Origin: Armatimonadetes bacterium UBA1398 | Lineage (GTDB): Bacteria > Armatimonadota > Zipacnadia > UBA1398 | NCBI GenBank assembly: GCA_002305165.1 | Contig: DBQI01000049.1 | Coordinates: 1 to 64,000, forward strand | Direction: 5' to 3' | DNA: 64,000 nucleotides | Part shown: positions 35,820 through 42,990 of the stretch, in pieces | Layout of the letters: the number at the start of each line of letters is the position of its first letter | How positions within the stretch are numbered: the first letter of the stretch is position 1 | The notes under the pieces: generated by a model | Told to the model about the DNA's origin: nothing | Databases searched by the model: none | The model's input: the letters and a program-made list of their open reading frames with translations, nothing else | Made by a program: the position numbers and the translations under genes

Positions 35820-36749
35820 GTGGACATGGATCGACGCGCCTTCATCGCACGAGCGGCCACGGCCGTTGGCGCGGCCGGCATCGCCGCCCGTTCGGATAGC
35901 CAGGAACCGCTGGGCACAGGAGGCGAGTTGAACGCCTACCAGTTCGGTCCTACCCTCTGGGTCCGAACCGGTCCGACGCCGCTGCTCGCGTACCGCTCCC
36001 ATCCCACCCAGAAGTACCCCTACATCTACCCCTTCATCGGACCTGCCACGGGCCTGCCCGTTACCTCGGAGTCCAGCGAGCCGTGGCCCCACCACCGCTC
36101 CATCCTCTTCGCTTGCGACGCGGTCAACGGAGCCAACTACTGGCAGGCGGGCGTCGACAGCGGCCAGATCATGTCCCGGGGGGCCTCTATCGCCGAGGCT
36201 TCACCGGAGGCCGTGGCCTTCGTCGACACCACCGACTGGCTCAACCCTAACGGCGGCGTCGACTTCATAGATGAGCGCCGCTTCACCGTTACCGCGCCAT
36301 CAGCGGGGCTGCGCCTACTCGACGCAGACATCCGCGTCTGGGCACACCGCGATGTGCACATCCGCCAGACGAACCACTCCCTCTTCTCACTGCGAGTCAT
36401 GCCCGATCTGGCTCCGCAGTGGGGCGGCAATCTCATGGACTCTGAGGGGCGACGTGGCGAGGCTGAGACCTTCGGGGCGCGCGCTGGCTGGTGCGCCTTC
36501 TGGGGCGTACGGCACGGCATGACCGAGGGCGTAGCCCTCTTCGACCACCCCGCGAACCCGTGGGCGCCCTGCACCTGGTTCACGCGTGACTATGGCTTCA
36601 TCTCGCCGACGCCGATGCAGTGGCTCGGCGAGCAGGGGATGGATGTCCCCGAGGGCGCCTCGTGGCATCTGCGCTACTGCGTCGTCGCCTTCGCGGGCGA
36701 TCCGGCTGAGGCGGGACTCGCCGCGCTCTACGAGGGCTGGACCTCGTAG
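35820..36749 (+). CDS. Tat-exported DUF6807 (PmoA-like) protein
   Basis: The 309-residue protein begins with a twin-arginine signal (MDRRAFIARAATAVGAAGIAA). The mature part matches the DUF6807 family, often misnamed 'methane oxygenase PmoA': an early YIYPFIGPATGLPVT stretch, PWPHHRSILFACD with the conserved HHRS, and VALFDHPANPWAPCTWFTRDYG near the end. These are beta-sandwich proteins common beside glycoside hydrolases in Planctomycetes, Bacteroidetes and Armatimonadetes; their activity is not established. The GTG at 35820 has AGGGGG six bases upstream; an ATG two codons later is an alternative. It follows the GH2 gene by 11 bases, so the two are likely cotranscribed. Confidence 0.85.
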   Translation: MDMDRRAFIARAATAVGAAGIAARSDSQEPLGTGGELNAYQFGPTLWVRTGPTPLLAYRSHPTQKYPYIYPFIGPATGLPVTSESSEPWPHHRSILFACDAVNGANYWQAGVDSGQIMSRGASIAEASPEAVAFVDTTDWLNPNGGVDFIDERRFTVTAPSAGLRLLDADIRVWAHRDVHIRQTNHSLFSLRVMPDLAPQWGGNLMDSEGRRGEAETFGARAGWCAFWGVRHGMTEGVALFDHPANPWAPCTWFTRDYGFISPTPMQWLGEQGMDVPEGASWHLRYCVVAFAGDPAEAGLAALYEGWTS

Positions 36750-36763
36750 AGCGCGGCCCATGC

Positions 36764-37699
36764 TCACACGTTCGGCCAGTCGGGGCCGGCGCCCCAGGCC
36801 TGTTCCGCCAACGGCGCGATCTGCTCCGTCACCCACGCCTCGCCCGCCGACGGGCTGACGCCCTTGTGCAGGAACCAATGCTCGGTGTGCTCCAGTTCCT
36901 CACCGGGTTCGAGGGTCTCCAACGGGCTGAGCGTCTCGAGCTCCAGCATGTTCGGGTCGCTGTTGGTGTAGGTCTCGACGCTGCAGCCGCCGTCGGGGTA
37001 CAGGGCATCCTCGAAGTAATCGAAGGCCTTCAGGAAGCACACGTCATCCCGCACGTAGGCCGCCCAGCCATCTTTCACGCTAGCCCCCAGCTTGAACGCC
37101 GACTCCGCGTTCGCGCTGTGTCGCAACAGGATGTACTTCGATCCCCACGTCACCCTCGGGTCCGTCATGTCCGCGTAGGGCCAGAGGGTCAGGGTCCGAT
37201 TCGGAAGCAGGCCGTCGGGGTGGCTCCGGGTCGGCATCGGGATGACGGCTTGGCCACCGGGCGCCATCACCGACAGACCCCACGCCGCGAGATCCACGGG
37301 CCAGAGACCGTCGTTCCGCAGCCGGTGCGTCACGCGCACATAGGCTTCCTTCGGCGACAGCTGCACATCCATCTCCTTGCGGATGCCGGTCGTCGGCTCC
37401 GTGGGCTGGATGAGCCGAACCCCACCAGATAGCGGGTCCACGTGCACCGGACCGTTGTCGGGATAGTACGAGCGCGGCATAGCCTCCGGGGAGTGCCACA
37501 GCCGGTGACCGCCGTAGATCCGCCATTCGTCGCCGCCCTGCTGTCCCTGATCCTCGGGCTTCTCCCAGAACTCGTTCCGCTCCCCTACGAATCCCACGCG
37601 GATGATGCGCGGACCAACCACCGTCGTGATAACGAGATCGATCTTCGCGTTGCTCAGCCTGATGCACTCAGGCCAACCGTTGTACTCGATGCGCTCCAT
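36764..37699 (-). CDS. DUF4380-type protein
   Basis: The 311-residue product resembles DUF4380 proteins: an N-terminal RLSNAKIDLVITTVVGPRIIRVGF, then GGHRLWHSPE, MDVQLSPKEAYVRVTHRLRN and ALYPDGGCSVETYTN, all beta-rich like the galactose-mutarotase superfamily. Such proteins may bind or epimerise sugars. The ATG at 37699 has GAGGAG seven bases upstream; the open frame upstream to 37888 overlaps the archease gene and is not protein-like. No signal peptide. It starts 17 bases after the archease stop, so the two share a transcript. The 3' end is convergent with the DUF6807 gene, 14 bases away. Confidence 0.8.
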   Translation of the reverse strand: MERIEYNGWPECIRLSNAKIDLVITTVVGPRIIRVGFVGERNEFWEKPEDQGQQGGDEWRIYGGHRLWHSPEAMPRSYYPDNGPVHVDPLSGGVRLIQPTEPTTGIRKEMDVQLSPKEAYVRVTHRLRNDGLWPVDLAAWGLSVMAPGGQAVIPMPTRSHPDGLLPNRTLTLWPYADMTDPRVTWGSKYILLRHSANAESAFKLGASVKDGWAAYVRDDVCFLKAFDYFEDALYPDGGCSVETYTNSDPNMLELETLSPLETLEPGEELEHTEHWFLHKGVSPSAGEAWVTEQIAPLAEQAWGAGPDWPNV

Positions 37700-37716
37700 G
37701 GTCTCACTCCTCGAAT

Positions 37717-38142
37717 CTATAGATCGAAGATCACTTCGCCCCTCAAGCCGCCGGCGAACTCGGCGACATACAGGCCATGGTAGGTAACAGCCTTCACATC
37801 CAGATGCGGCGCCGCCGGCAGAGCCGTGAGGGGTACCCCCGCCGCCCCGCCTCGGAGGGATCCGCTTTCGTCCACGGTCACATCCCACTCCGTGAACAGC
37901 ACTTGTTCCGTCTCCGACAGGTAGAGCAGCTCACCGAGCCAGGCCCGCAGCAGAAGGTCGGGCTCAGGCATCGTCATACTGACCGCGACCGCCTCGGTCG
38001 TTGCGGGCGGAAGCTCACGACCGAGGATCTCGCGGAACAGCCCTCGCGCCGCGCATACGAGCAGATCGGCCATGTCCGCGCCGTAGAAGGCCATCCGGAG
38101 ATCGGCCGTATGCTCCAACACCTCGTAGCACGGCGCATCCAT
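37717..38142 (-). CDS. Archease
   Basis: This 141-residue protein is an archease (SHS2-like fold), which activates the RNA ligase RtcB by helping its guanylylation. Diagnostic parts are YEVLEHTADLRMAFYG at the N terminus with the HTAD motif, the EPDLLLRAWLGELLYL helix, the LDVKAVTYHGL stretch and the terminal GEVIFDL with its conserved Asp. The ATG at 38142 has GAGGAAG eight bases upstream. RtcB is not in the window. The gene sits upstream of the DUF4380 gene. The HTAD and VTYHG signatures make the call firm even though the partner is missing. Confidence 0.9.
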   Translation of the reverse strand: MDAPCYEVLEHTADLRMAFYGADMADLLVCAARGLFREILGRELPPATTEAVAVSMTMPEPDLLLRAWLGELLYLSETEQVLFTEWDVTVDESGSLRGGAAGVPLTALPAAPHLDVKAVTYHGLYVAEFAGGLRGEVIFDL

Positions 38143-38222
38143 GATCGAGTCTTCCTCGGGGCCGGACGCGGTCCCTGCAACCGTAGAGCGCGCCGCCTGA
38201 CCCGTTGAGGCAGGTATCCGCC

Positions 38223-38453
38223 GTGCCGACGGCAGAAGATTCGCTTGCCTTGCGCAGGGCTGCGGAGCCCGCGCGGCGCCGAAGGCACCGGCGCGAGGCG
38301 CGCCCATCCTTCACTCGGCTCACAGACCTCAGGGAGTGGGACCGCCCCAAGCTCTCTGAGATGGCCGGCCACATTGAGCGGATGAAGGCGACTGGCACCG
38401 AGATCTACACTATCGCCGTGGACAGCAGTGGGAACCCCCGAGAGGTCCGCTGA
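38223..38453 (+). CDS. Hypothetical small basic protein
   Basis: An open frame with strong third-position GC bias ends at a TGA 31 bases before the aldolase gene. The C-terminal 50 residues look like real protein (DLREWDRPKLSEMAGHIERM, then TEIYTIAVDSSG), while the N-terminal part is an Arg-rich run. GTG 38223 is only one of several possible starts (TTG 38205, ATG 38361), and none has a good ribosome site. No family is recognised. If real, it may be the first gene of the aldolase transcript. It lies in the divergent gap upstream of archease, so it could also be chance coding-like sequence. Confidence 0.35.
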   Translation: MPTAEDSLALRRAAEPARRRRHRREARPSFTRLTDLREWDRPKLSEMAGHIERMKATGTEIYTIAVDSSGNPREVR

Positions 38454-38484
38454 GGACTCTCTCAACGACGAGAGGACGTACCCG

Positions 38485-39399
38485 ATGATACCCAAGACCG
38501 AAGGCCTCATCGCCGCTCCCTACACCCCGATGAAGCCCGATGGCAGCCTGAATCTCGACGCGGTCGCCGACCTCGCAGCCCTCCTGGCCCGTAACGGCGT
38601 GCAGGGCGCTTTCGTCGGTGGATCGACCGGAGAGGGCCCCTCACTCACCGTGGATGAGCGCAACGCCTTGACTGAGGCGTGGACCGCATGTGCTCCTCCG
38701 GGCTTCCGCGTACTCGTTCATGTGGGAGACACCAGTATCGAGGCAGCTCGACGCATGGCGGGCAGGGCTCAGGAGTGCGGAGCGGCGGGCACTGGCCTGG
38801 TGGCGCCCTTCTACTTCCGGCCGCGCGACCCGGAGGTTCTCATGGACTTCTTCGCCAAGGTCGCCGAGGCCCAGGAGATCCCCATCTACTACTACCACAT
38901 ACCCGAACTGACGGGTGTCGACGTGGATGTGGCCGCCTTCATCGAGGCCGCGTCTCTAGCCGTCGCCAACTTCGCGGGCGTCAAGTACACGAGCTCCGAT
39001 CTCTACGGCTACGCGCTGGCCCAACGGGCTGCCGGAGGACGCTATGACCTGCTCTATGGGCGTGACGAGATGCTCCTTTGCGCCCTCGTTCTCGGCTGCC
39101 GAGCCGCCATCGGAAGCACCTACGGCTTCGCGGCGCCCTTGTACATCCGACTGATCGAGGCCTTCGACCGGGGCGACCTGGAGGAGGCGCGGGAGTTGCA
39201 GCGACAGTCCATGGACCTGGTGCGACTCCTGGTGGGGTTCCCGGGGTCAGTCCTGGGTTCGGGGAAGGCCATCATGGCTATGCTCGGCGTGGACTGCGGT
39301 CCGCCTCGGCCACCCATCGTGCATCCCGATGCTGCACAGATAGCCGAGTTGGAGCGGGCGCTGGACGGTATCGGCTTCTTCAGTTATTGCTGCCGCTAG
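38485..39399 (+). CDS. N-acetylneuraminate-lyase-like aldolase (DapA family)
   Basis: The 304-residue protein belongs to the DapA/NanA class I aldolases. It shows GGSTGEGPSLTVDER for the pyruvate-binding loop, IPIYYYHIPELTG with the catalytic Tyr, and FAGVKYTSSD with the Schiff-base Lys. The YYYHIPxxTG form is typical of N-acetylneuraminate lyase, which splits sialic acid into N-acetylmannosamine and pyruvate, more than of dihydrodipicolinate synthase. Related sugar-acid aldolases remain possible. ATG 38485 has GAGAGGA eight bases upstream. No sialic acid kinase or epimerase is adjacent. It converges with the glutaminyl cyclase gene. Confidence 0.85.
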   Translation: MIPKTEGLIAAPYTPMKPDGSLNLDAVADLAALLARNGVQGAFVGGSTGEGPSLTVDERNALTEAWTACAPPGFRVLVHVGDTSIEAARRMAGRAQECGAAGTGLVAPFYFRPRDPEVLMDFFAKVAEAQEIPIYYYHIPELTGVDVDVAAFIEAASLAVANFAGVKYTSSDLYGYALAQRAAGGRYDLLYGRDEMLLCALVLGCRAAIGSTYGFAAPLYIRLIEAFDRGDLEEARELQRQSMDLVRLLVGFPGSVLGSGKAIMAMLGVDCGPPRPPIVHPDAAQIAELERALDGIGFFSYCCR

Positions 39400-39415
39400 G
39401 GCTCAGCGCGGAGGC

Positions 39416-40447
39416 TCAGATCCCCTCACGCAGCAGCGCTAGGACCACATCGCCGACGGCTCTCAACGAGTCGGGAGAGCACTTGTCCGGCGTGTCGAAG
39501 GTCGTGTGCCAGTAGTTCCGAGTCACTTGGGGCCGCCAGTCGATGAGATCCACCGTCGGGATGCCGGCCTCGATGAGTGGCAGGTGATCGTCCGACACGG
39601 CGTAGGTCGTGTTCCCGAAGACGTCCTCGTAGCCCAGATCGGCGGCCTTCTTCCATATCCGCTCCACCAACGAGGGATCGGCGCCGTAGGAGTAGTGCTC
39701 CCGGCCGAGTTCGAGCGTCTTGTCGCCCACCATATCCAGCAGGATGCCGCGCTTGGGGTCGAGTTCGCTCAGGTTGCGGACGAAATGCCGGGCGCCCAGG
39801 AAGTACTCCGAGAGCGTCGGTTCCGAGATGCCGAAGTCCTCGCCGTCGGTGAGCAGGATGATGACTCTCGTCGCGGGCCGCTCCAGGCGCAGGGCGCGGG
39901 CGATCTCCAAGCAGACGGCCACGCCCGAAGCTCCGTCGTTCGCCCCGAGCACGGGCTCTTGCCGGCGCGTGGGGTCAGGGTCATGGTCGGAAAAGGGGCG
40001 AGAGTCCCAGTGGGCTAGCAGTACGACTTCACGGGTGTCCGGCTTTGCACCGCCCGCGGGCTCGATGATCCCGATGAGGTTCCGCATGGGGAAGGTCTGA
40101 CCCGGGAAAGCACGGGTGCTGCGATGTGTGAAGGGCTGAGGGAAGGCTGTGTCGCAGTGCTCCGCGAGTTCGGCGAGCAGCCAGTCGCCGCACTCCTGGT
40201 GGGCCAGAGAGCCCGGGACGCGCGGTCCGAAGTCACATTGGGCCACGAGCAGATTGAAGGCCCGGTCCGCGTCGAAGTCCGCGGCGGACGGAGCTTCCGG
40301 CTCCACGGGCGCAGGGTCCGTGCCCGTGGGCGCATCGGTCGCGTCGCCCTGACCGTTGCATGCTCCACAACCGAGAAGGAGCATTATCCCGAGCCATGCG
40401 AGCCCCACAGCGCTTGCAGCTCTCCGCGCCGCTCCGGCAGGTCTCAT
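39416..40447 (-). CDS. Glutaminyl-peptide cyclotransferase, lipoprotein (M28 fold)
   Basis: The 343-residue protein carries a lipoprotein signal ending in LLLGCGAC and then an M28-type zinc fold of the glutaminyl cyclase branch. The zinc ligands are visible as LLAHWDSRPF (Asp), LLTDGEDF (Glu) and AVSDDHLPLIEAGIP (His), an arrangement that matches the human glutaminyl cyclase DDHIPFL motif. The GANDGASGVA loop is also conserved. Such enzymes form N-terminal pyroglutamate on secreted proteins. ATG 40447 follows AGGGTAGG and lies nine bases after the end of the hydantoinase gene, so cotranscription is likely. An M28 aminopeptidase is the alternative, less favoured by the HWDS and DDH motifs. Confidence 0.87.
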   Translation of the reverse strand: MRPAGAARRAASAVGLAWLGIMLLLGCGACNGQGDATDAPTGTDPAPVEPEAPSAADFDADRAFNLLVAQCDFGPRVPGSLAHQECGDWLLAELAEHCDTAFPQPFTHRSTRAFPGQTFPMRNLIGIIEPAGGAKPDTREVVLLAHWDSRPFSDHDPDPTRRQEPVLGANDGASGVAVCLEIARALRLERPATRVIILLTDGEDFGISEPTLSEYFLGARHFVRNLSELDPKRGILLDMVGDKTLELGREHYSYGADPSLVERIWKKAADLGYEDVFGNTTYAVSDDHLPLIEAGIPTVDLIDWRPQVTRNYWHTTFDTPDKCSPDSLRAVGDVVLALLREGI

Positions 40448-40456
40448 CACCGGTAC

Positions 40457-42457
40457 CTACCCTTCCCGTGCTGCGATGCGCGCGATCGCGCGGACTTCGG
40501 TCCCCAACCACAGGCTGCCGCCCCACGAGTCCGTCGCTCGCTCCTCCGCTGTATCGAGTAGGACCTCCACCGCCTCGCCGTCGTTCCCCTCCGCGCCCGC
40601 CAGATCCTCGCGTGCGAGTTCCGTGGCGATCTCCTCCGCGCGCGACAGCGCGTCCTCCATCTCCAGGAAGACCTCCCGCGAGCGGCGGGAGTACAGCGCG
40701 AACCGAACCGCTCCCGACGGCTCAAAGAGCGGTTTCACCTTGACCGTTGCCATGCGCTTCACCCGGGCCACCGCCGCGCCGACCGCGCCACCCACCTCCG
40801 CCCACTGCGGGATGTGACACTCGGTACCCAGGCGCTCCGCAGCGCCGGGTACCGCCGCCCCCGCGGGAGCCCCAACACCAACGACGGGCACTGCTAAGGT
40901 AGCATTGACATGCAGGAAGGCGTCGTTACGGCCCACCTCGTCGCGAAGTGCGAGGTCCGCGCCGCCCTCCCAACGGTAGTTGGGCCACCAATGATCCAGG
41001 CAGGTACGGCCTATCCCATAGGCCAAGCGTTCAGCCATGGCCGCGCGCAGCGCCACCAGGAGTTCGCTCAGGGCCATGCCGAGATCCCGGCACAGGACCC
41101 CCGCCACATGGCGCGCCGCCCTCCGCTCCGCATGGCCTACCTCCCCGGCCGCCGCGAGCACATCGGTGGGCGTCGGGCCGACGGGCAGGATGACTCTCTC
41201 GGCCAGCAGTCTCTGCATCGGCAGCAGGCTTGGGGACGGCAAGTCGAGGACCTCGGCCGCGCGCTCAACCGTGACGGGCCCCTTGGCCACGAGTTGCGTA
41301 AGCGCCCGCTCGCCCGGGAGCAGGTCCTCCGGCTCGGGGGCCCCTGTGACAAGGAAGTCCGGCAAGCCATAGACGCCCCACGAAATGCGCCCCTGGATCT
41401 GCTCTAGACGCAACCCGAAACGTTCCGTGGCCAGGGAGACGGGCTCCACACGCCCCGGCCCAAGGTCGAAGCCGCCTGCGGGCCGCACCCTCAAGTGGCT
41501 ATCGCCTCCAAGCCCGAGAGTGTTCCCGTGGATGCCGGGCACATGGCAACGCAGCCCACCCACGACGGCGCCGTCCGGTGACAGGAGAGGCGTCCCTTCG
41601 TCCAGGAGGATGATGTCCGAGGTGGTGCCGCCGATGTCGACGACAACGCCGCGCTCCACCGACGCCAGGTGCCCCGCCCCGATGGCTGACGCTGCCGGAC
41701 CCGAGAAGAAGACCTCCAGCGGTCGAGCGCGGGCCAGCGACTCCGTCATCAGGGCGCCGTCGCCCCGCACCAGATACATGGGAGTGTCCTCTGGCAACCC
41801 ATGGATCTCCAGCGCTGGCCGAACCGAGTCCAGGAGCCGCCGCACCACGGGCAGCAAGCGGGCGTTGAGTACTGCCGTCGCGGCCCGAGTCACCGCGTTC
41901 AACTCGCCCGAGAGCTCATGTCCGCAGACGACGGGCCAGCCACCCTCCTCCGCCGCGATCTCGGCTGCCCGAATCTCGTGCTCCGGGTTTCGGATGGCGA
42001 AGACGCCGCAGATCGCCACTGCGCCAACCTTGCCGCGCCACGGCGCGAGGGCTCGGCGCAGCCCCTCTTCATCCAGGGGCTGGCTCACCTCGCCATGCAC
42101 GTCCATGCACCCGTGGACAAAGGCGGTGGGGCAGACGGGGATCTGGGAGAGGAGGTCCTGAGCCCTGGCAGCTTCGGCGTTGAAGCCCAGTAGAACCAGC
42201 CCTACGCCGGCGCCGAGCCCCTCCACGAGGGTGTTGGTGGCGAGCGTCGTCGAGAGGCAGACGCGCCCGACATGGCCTAGGTCCCGACCCAGGGCTTTGA
42301 CGCCGTCCGCTATGCCCAGGGATAGGTCCGAGTAACGGGTTGGGGCCTTGGCGGAGGCGATGATACGATCCCCGCCCGGGTCCGCGAGAACTACGTCAGT
42401 GAAGGTACCACCGGCATCGATACCTAGAACACCGGGTGAAACCGCCTCGGCAGTCAT
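40457..42457 (-). CDS. Hydantoinase/oxoprolinase family protein (HyuA-like)
   Basis: The 666-residue protein is a HyuA-type subunit with an actin-like ATPase fold. Typical stretches are GVLGIDAGGTFTDVVLAD at the N terminus, STTLATNTLVEG, FFSGPAASAIGAG and VVDIGGTTSDIILL. These ATP-dependent enzymes open hydantoin or 5-oxoproline rings, or carboxylate acetone-type substrates, usually with a HyuB partner. No HyuB is present here, and some stand-alone members have unknown substrates. The neighbouring glutaminyl cyclase makes pyroglutamate, which is suggestive but not proof of a link. The ATG at 42457 has a GGGG tract about 13 bases upstream. It follows the receiver gene by 30 bases. Confidence 0.87.
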   Translation of the reverse strand: MTAEAVSPGVLGIDAGGTFTDVVLADPGGDRIIASAKAPTRYSDLSLGIADGVKALGRDLGHVGRVCLSTTLATNTLVEGLGAGVGLVLLGFNAEAARAQDLLSQIPVCPTAFVHGCMDVHGEVSQPLDEEGLRRALAPWRGKVGAVAICGVFAIRNPEHEIRAAEIAAEEGGWPVVCGHELSGELNAVTRAATAVLNARLLPVVRRLLDSVRPALEIHGLPEDTPMYLVRGDGALMTESLARARPLEVFFSGPAASAIGAGHLASVERGVVVDIGGTTSDIILLDEGTPLLSPDGAVVGGLRCHVPGIHGNTLGLGGDSHLRVRPAGGFDLGPGRVEPVSLATERFGLRLEQIQGRISWGVYGLPDFLVTGAPEPEDLLPGERALTQLVAKGPVTVERAAEVLDLPSPSLLPMQRLLAERVILPVGPTPTDVLAAAGEVGHAERRAARHVAGVLCRDLGMALSELLVALRAAMAERLAYGIGRTCLDHWWPNYRWEGGADLALRDEVGRNDAFLHVNATLAVPVVGVGAPAGAAVPGAAERLGTECHIPQWAEVGGAVGAAVARVKRMATVKVKPLFEPSGAVRFALYSRRSREVFLEMEDALSRAEEIATELAREDLAGAEGNDGEAVEVLLDTAEERATDSWGGSLWLGTEVRAIARIAAREG

Positions 42458-42487
42458 TGGGCTGCAGTAGCCCCTGCCGGGCGTGGC

Positions 42488-42898
42488 TCAGAAGTCATCG
42501 TCGTCGTCCAGCAATCCCTCTTCGCACCCGATCTCCAGCACCCGCTCCACGAACTCGATCAGTTCATCGGGCTCGAAGGGCTTGGTGAGGTACATGTCCA
42601 CGCCGAGCTCGTAGCCTCGGGAGATGTCACTGTCATCCCCCAGCGCGGTGAGCATCATGATCTGCGTCTTGGCGATCTCCGGATCGGCGCGTACCTCCTC
42701 CAGAACCTCCCAGCCACTCATCTCCGGCATCATGATGTCCAGGATGACGCAGTCTGGGCGGTGCTCGCGGATCGCTTGCAGCGCCTCGCGCCCGTTGTAG
42801 GCCGTGAGGACGTCGTAACCCGCGAGCCTCAGGTTCGTGTCGATAACCATCACGATCGGCTTGGCATCGTCAACAACCAGAACCCTGGCCTTCCCCAT
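42488..42898 (-). CDS. Stand-alone response-regulator receiver protein
   Basis: The 136-residue protein is a single CheY-like receiver: acidic pair Asp10/Asp11, phosphorylated Asp54 in LDIMMPEMSG, Thr84 in the MMLTAL strand and Lys106 in LTKPFEPDEL. It has a short acidic tail of Asp residues and no output domain, so it would signal by protein contact. No histidine kinase is adjacent. The start has AGGGAG nine bases upstream. It lies between the ABC-class ATPase and the hydantoinase genes on the same strand; a functional tie to either is not known. Confidence 0.95.
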   Translation of the reverse strand: MGKARVLVVDDAKPIVMVIDTNLRLAGYDVLTAYNGREALQAIREHRPDCVILDIMMPEMSGWEVLEEVRADPEIAKTQIMMLTALGDDSDISRGYELGVDMYLTKPFEPDELIEFVERVLEIGCEEGLLDDDDDF

Positions 42899-42990
42899 TT
42901 CCCAACGCTCCCTCTACGGCTTCGCGCCCGCTTGGGTCCATTCTACCCACGGGCCGGCAGGGTGTGAAGCTATCCAGCAGGTGCGGGCGC

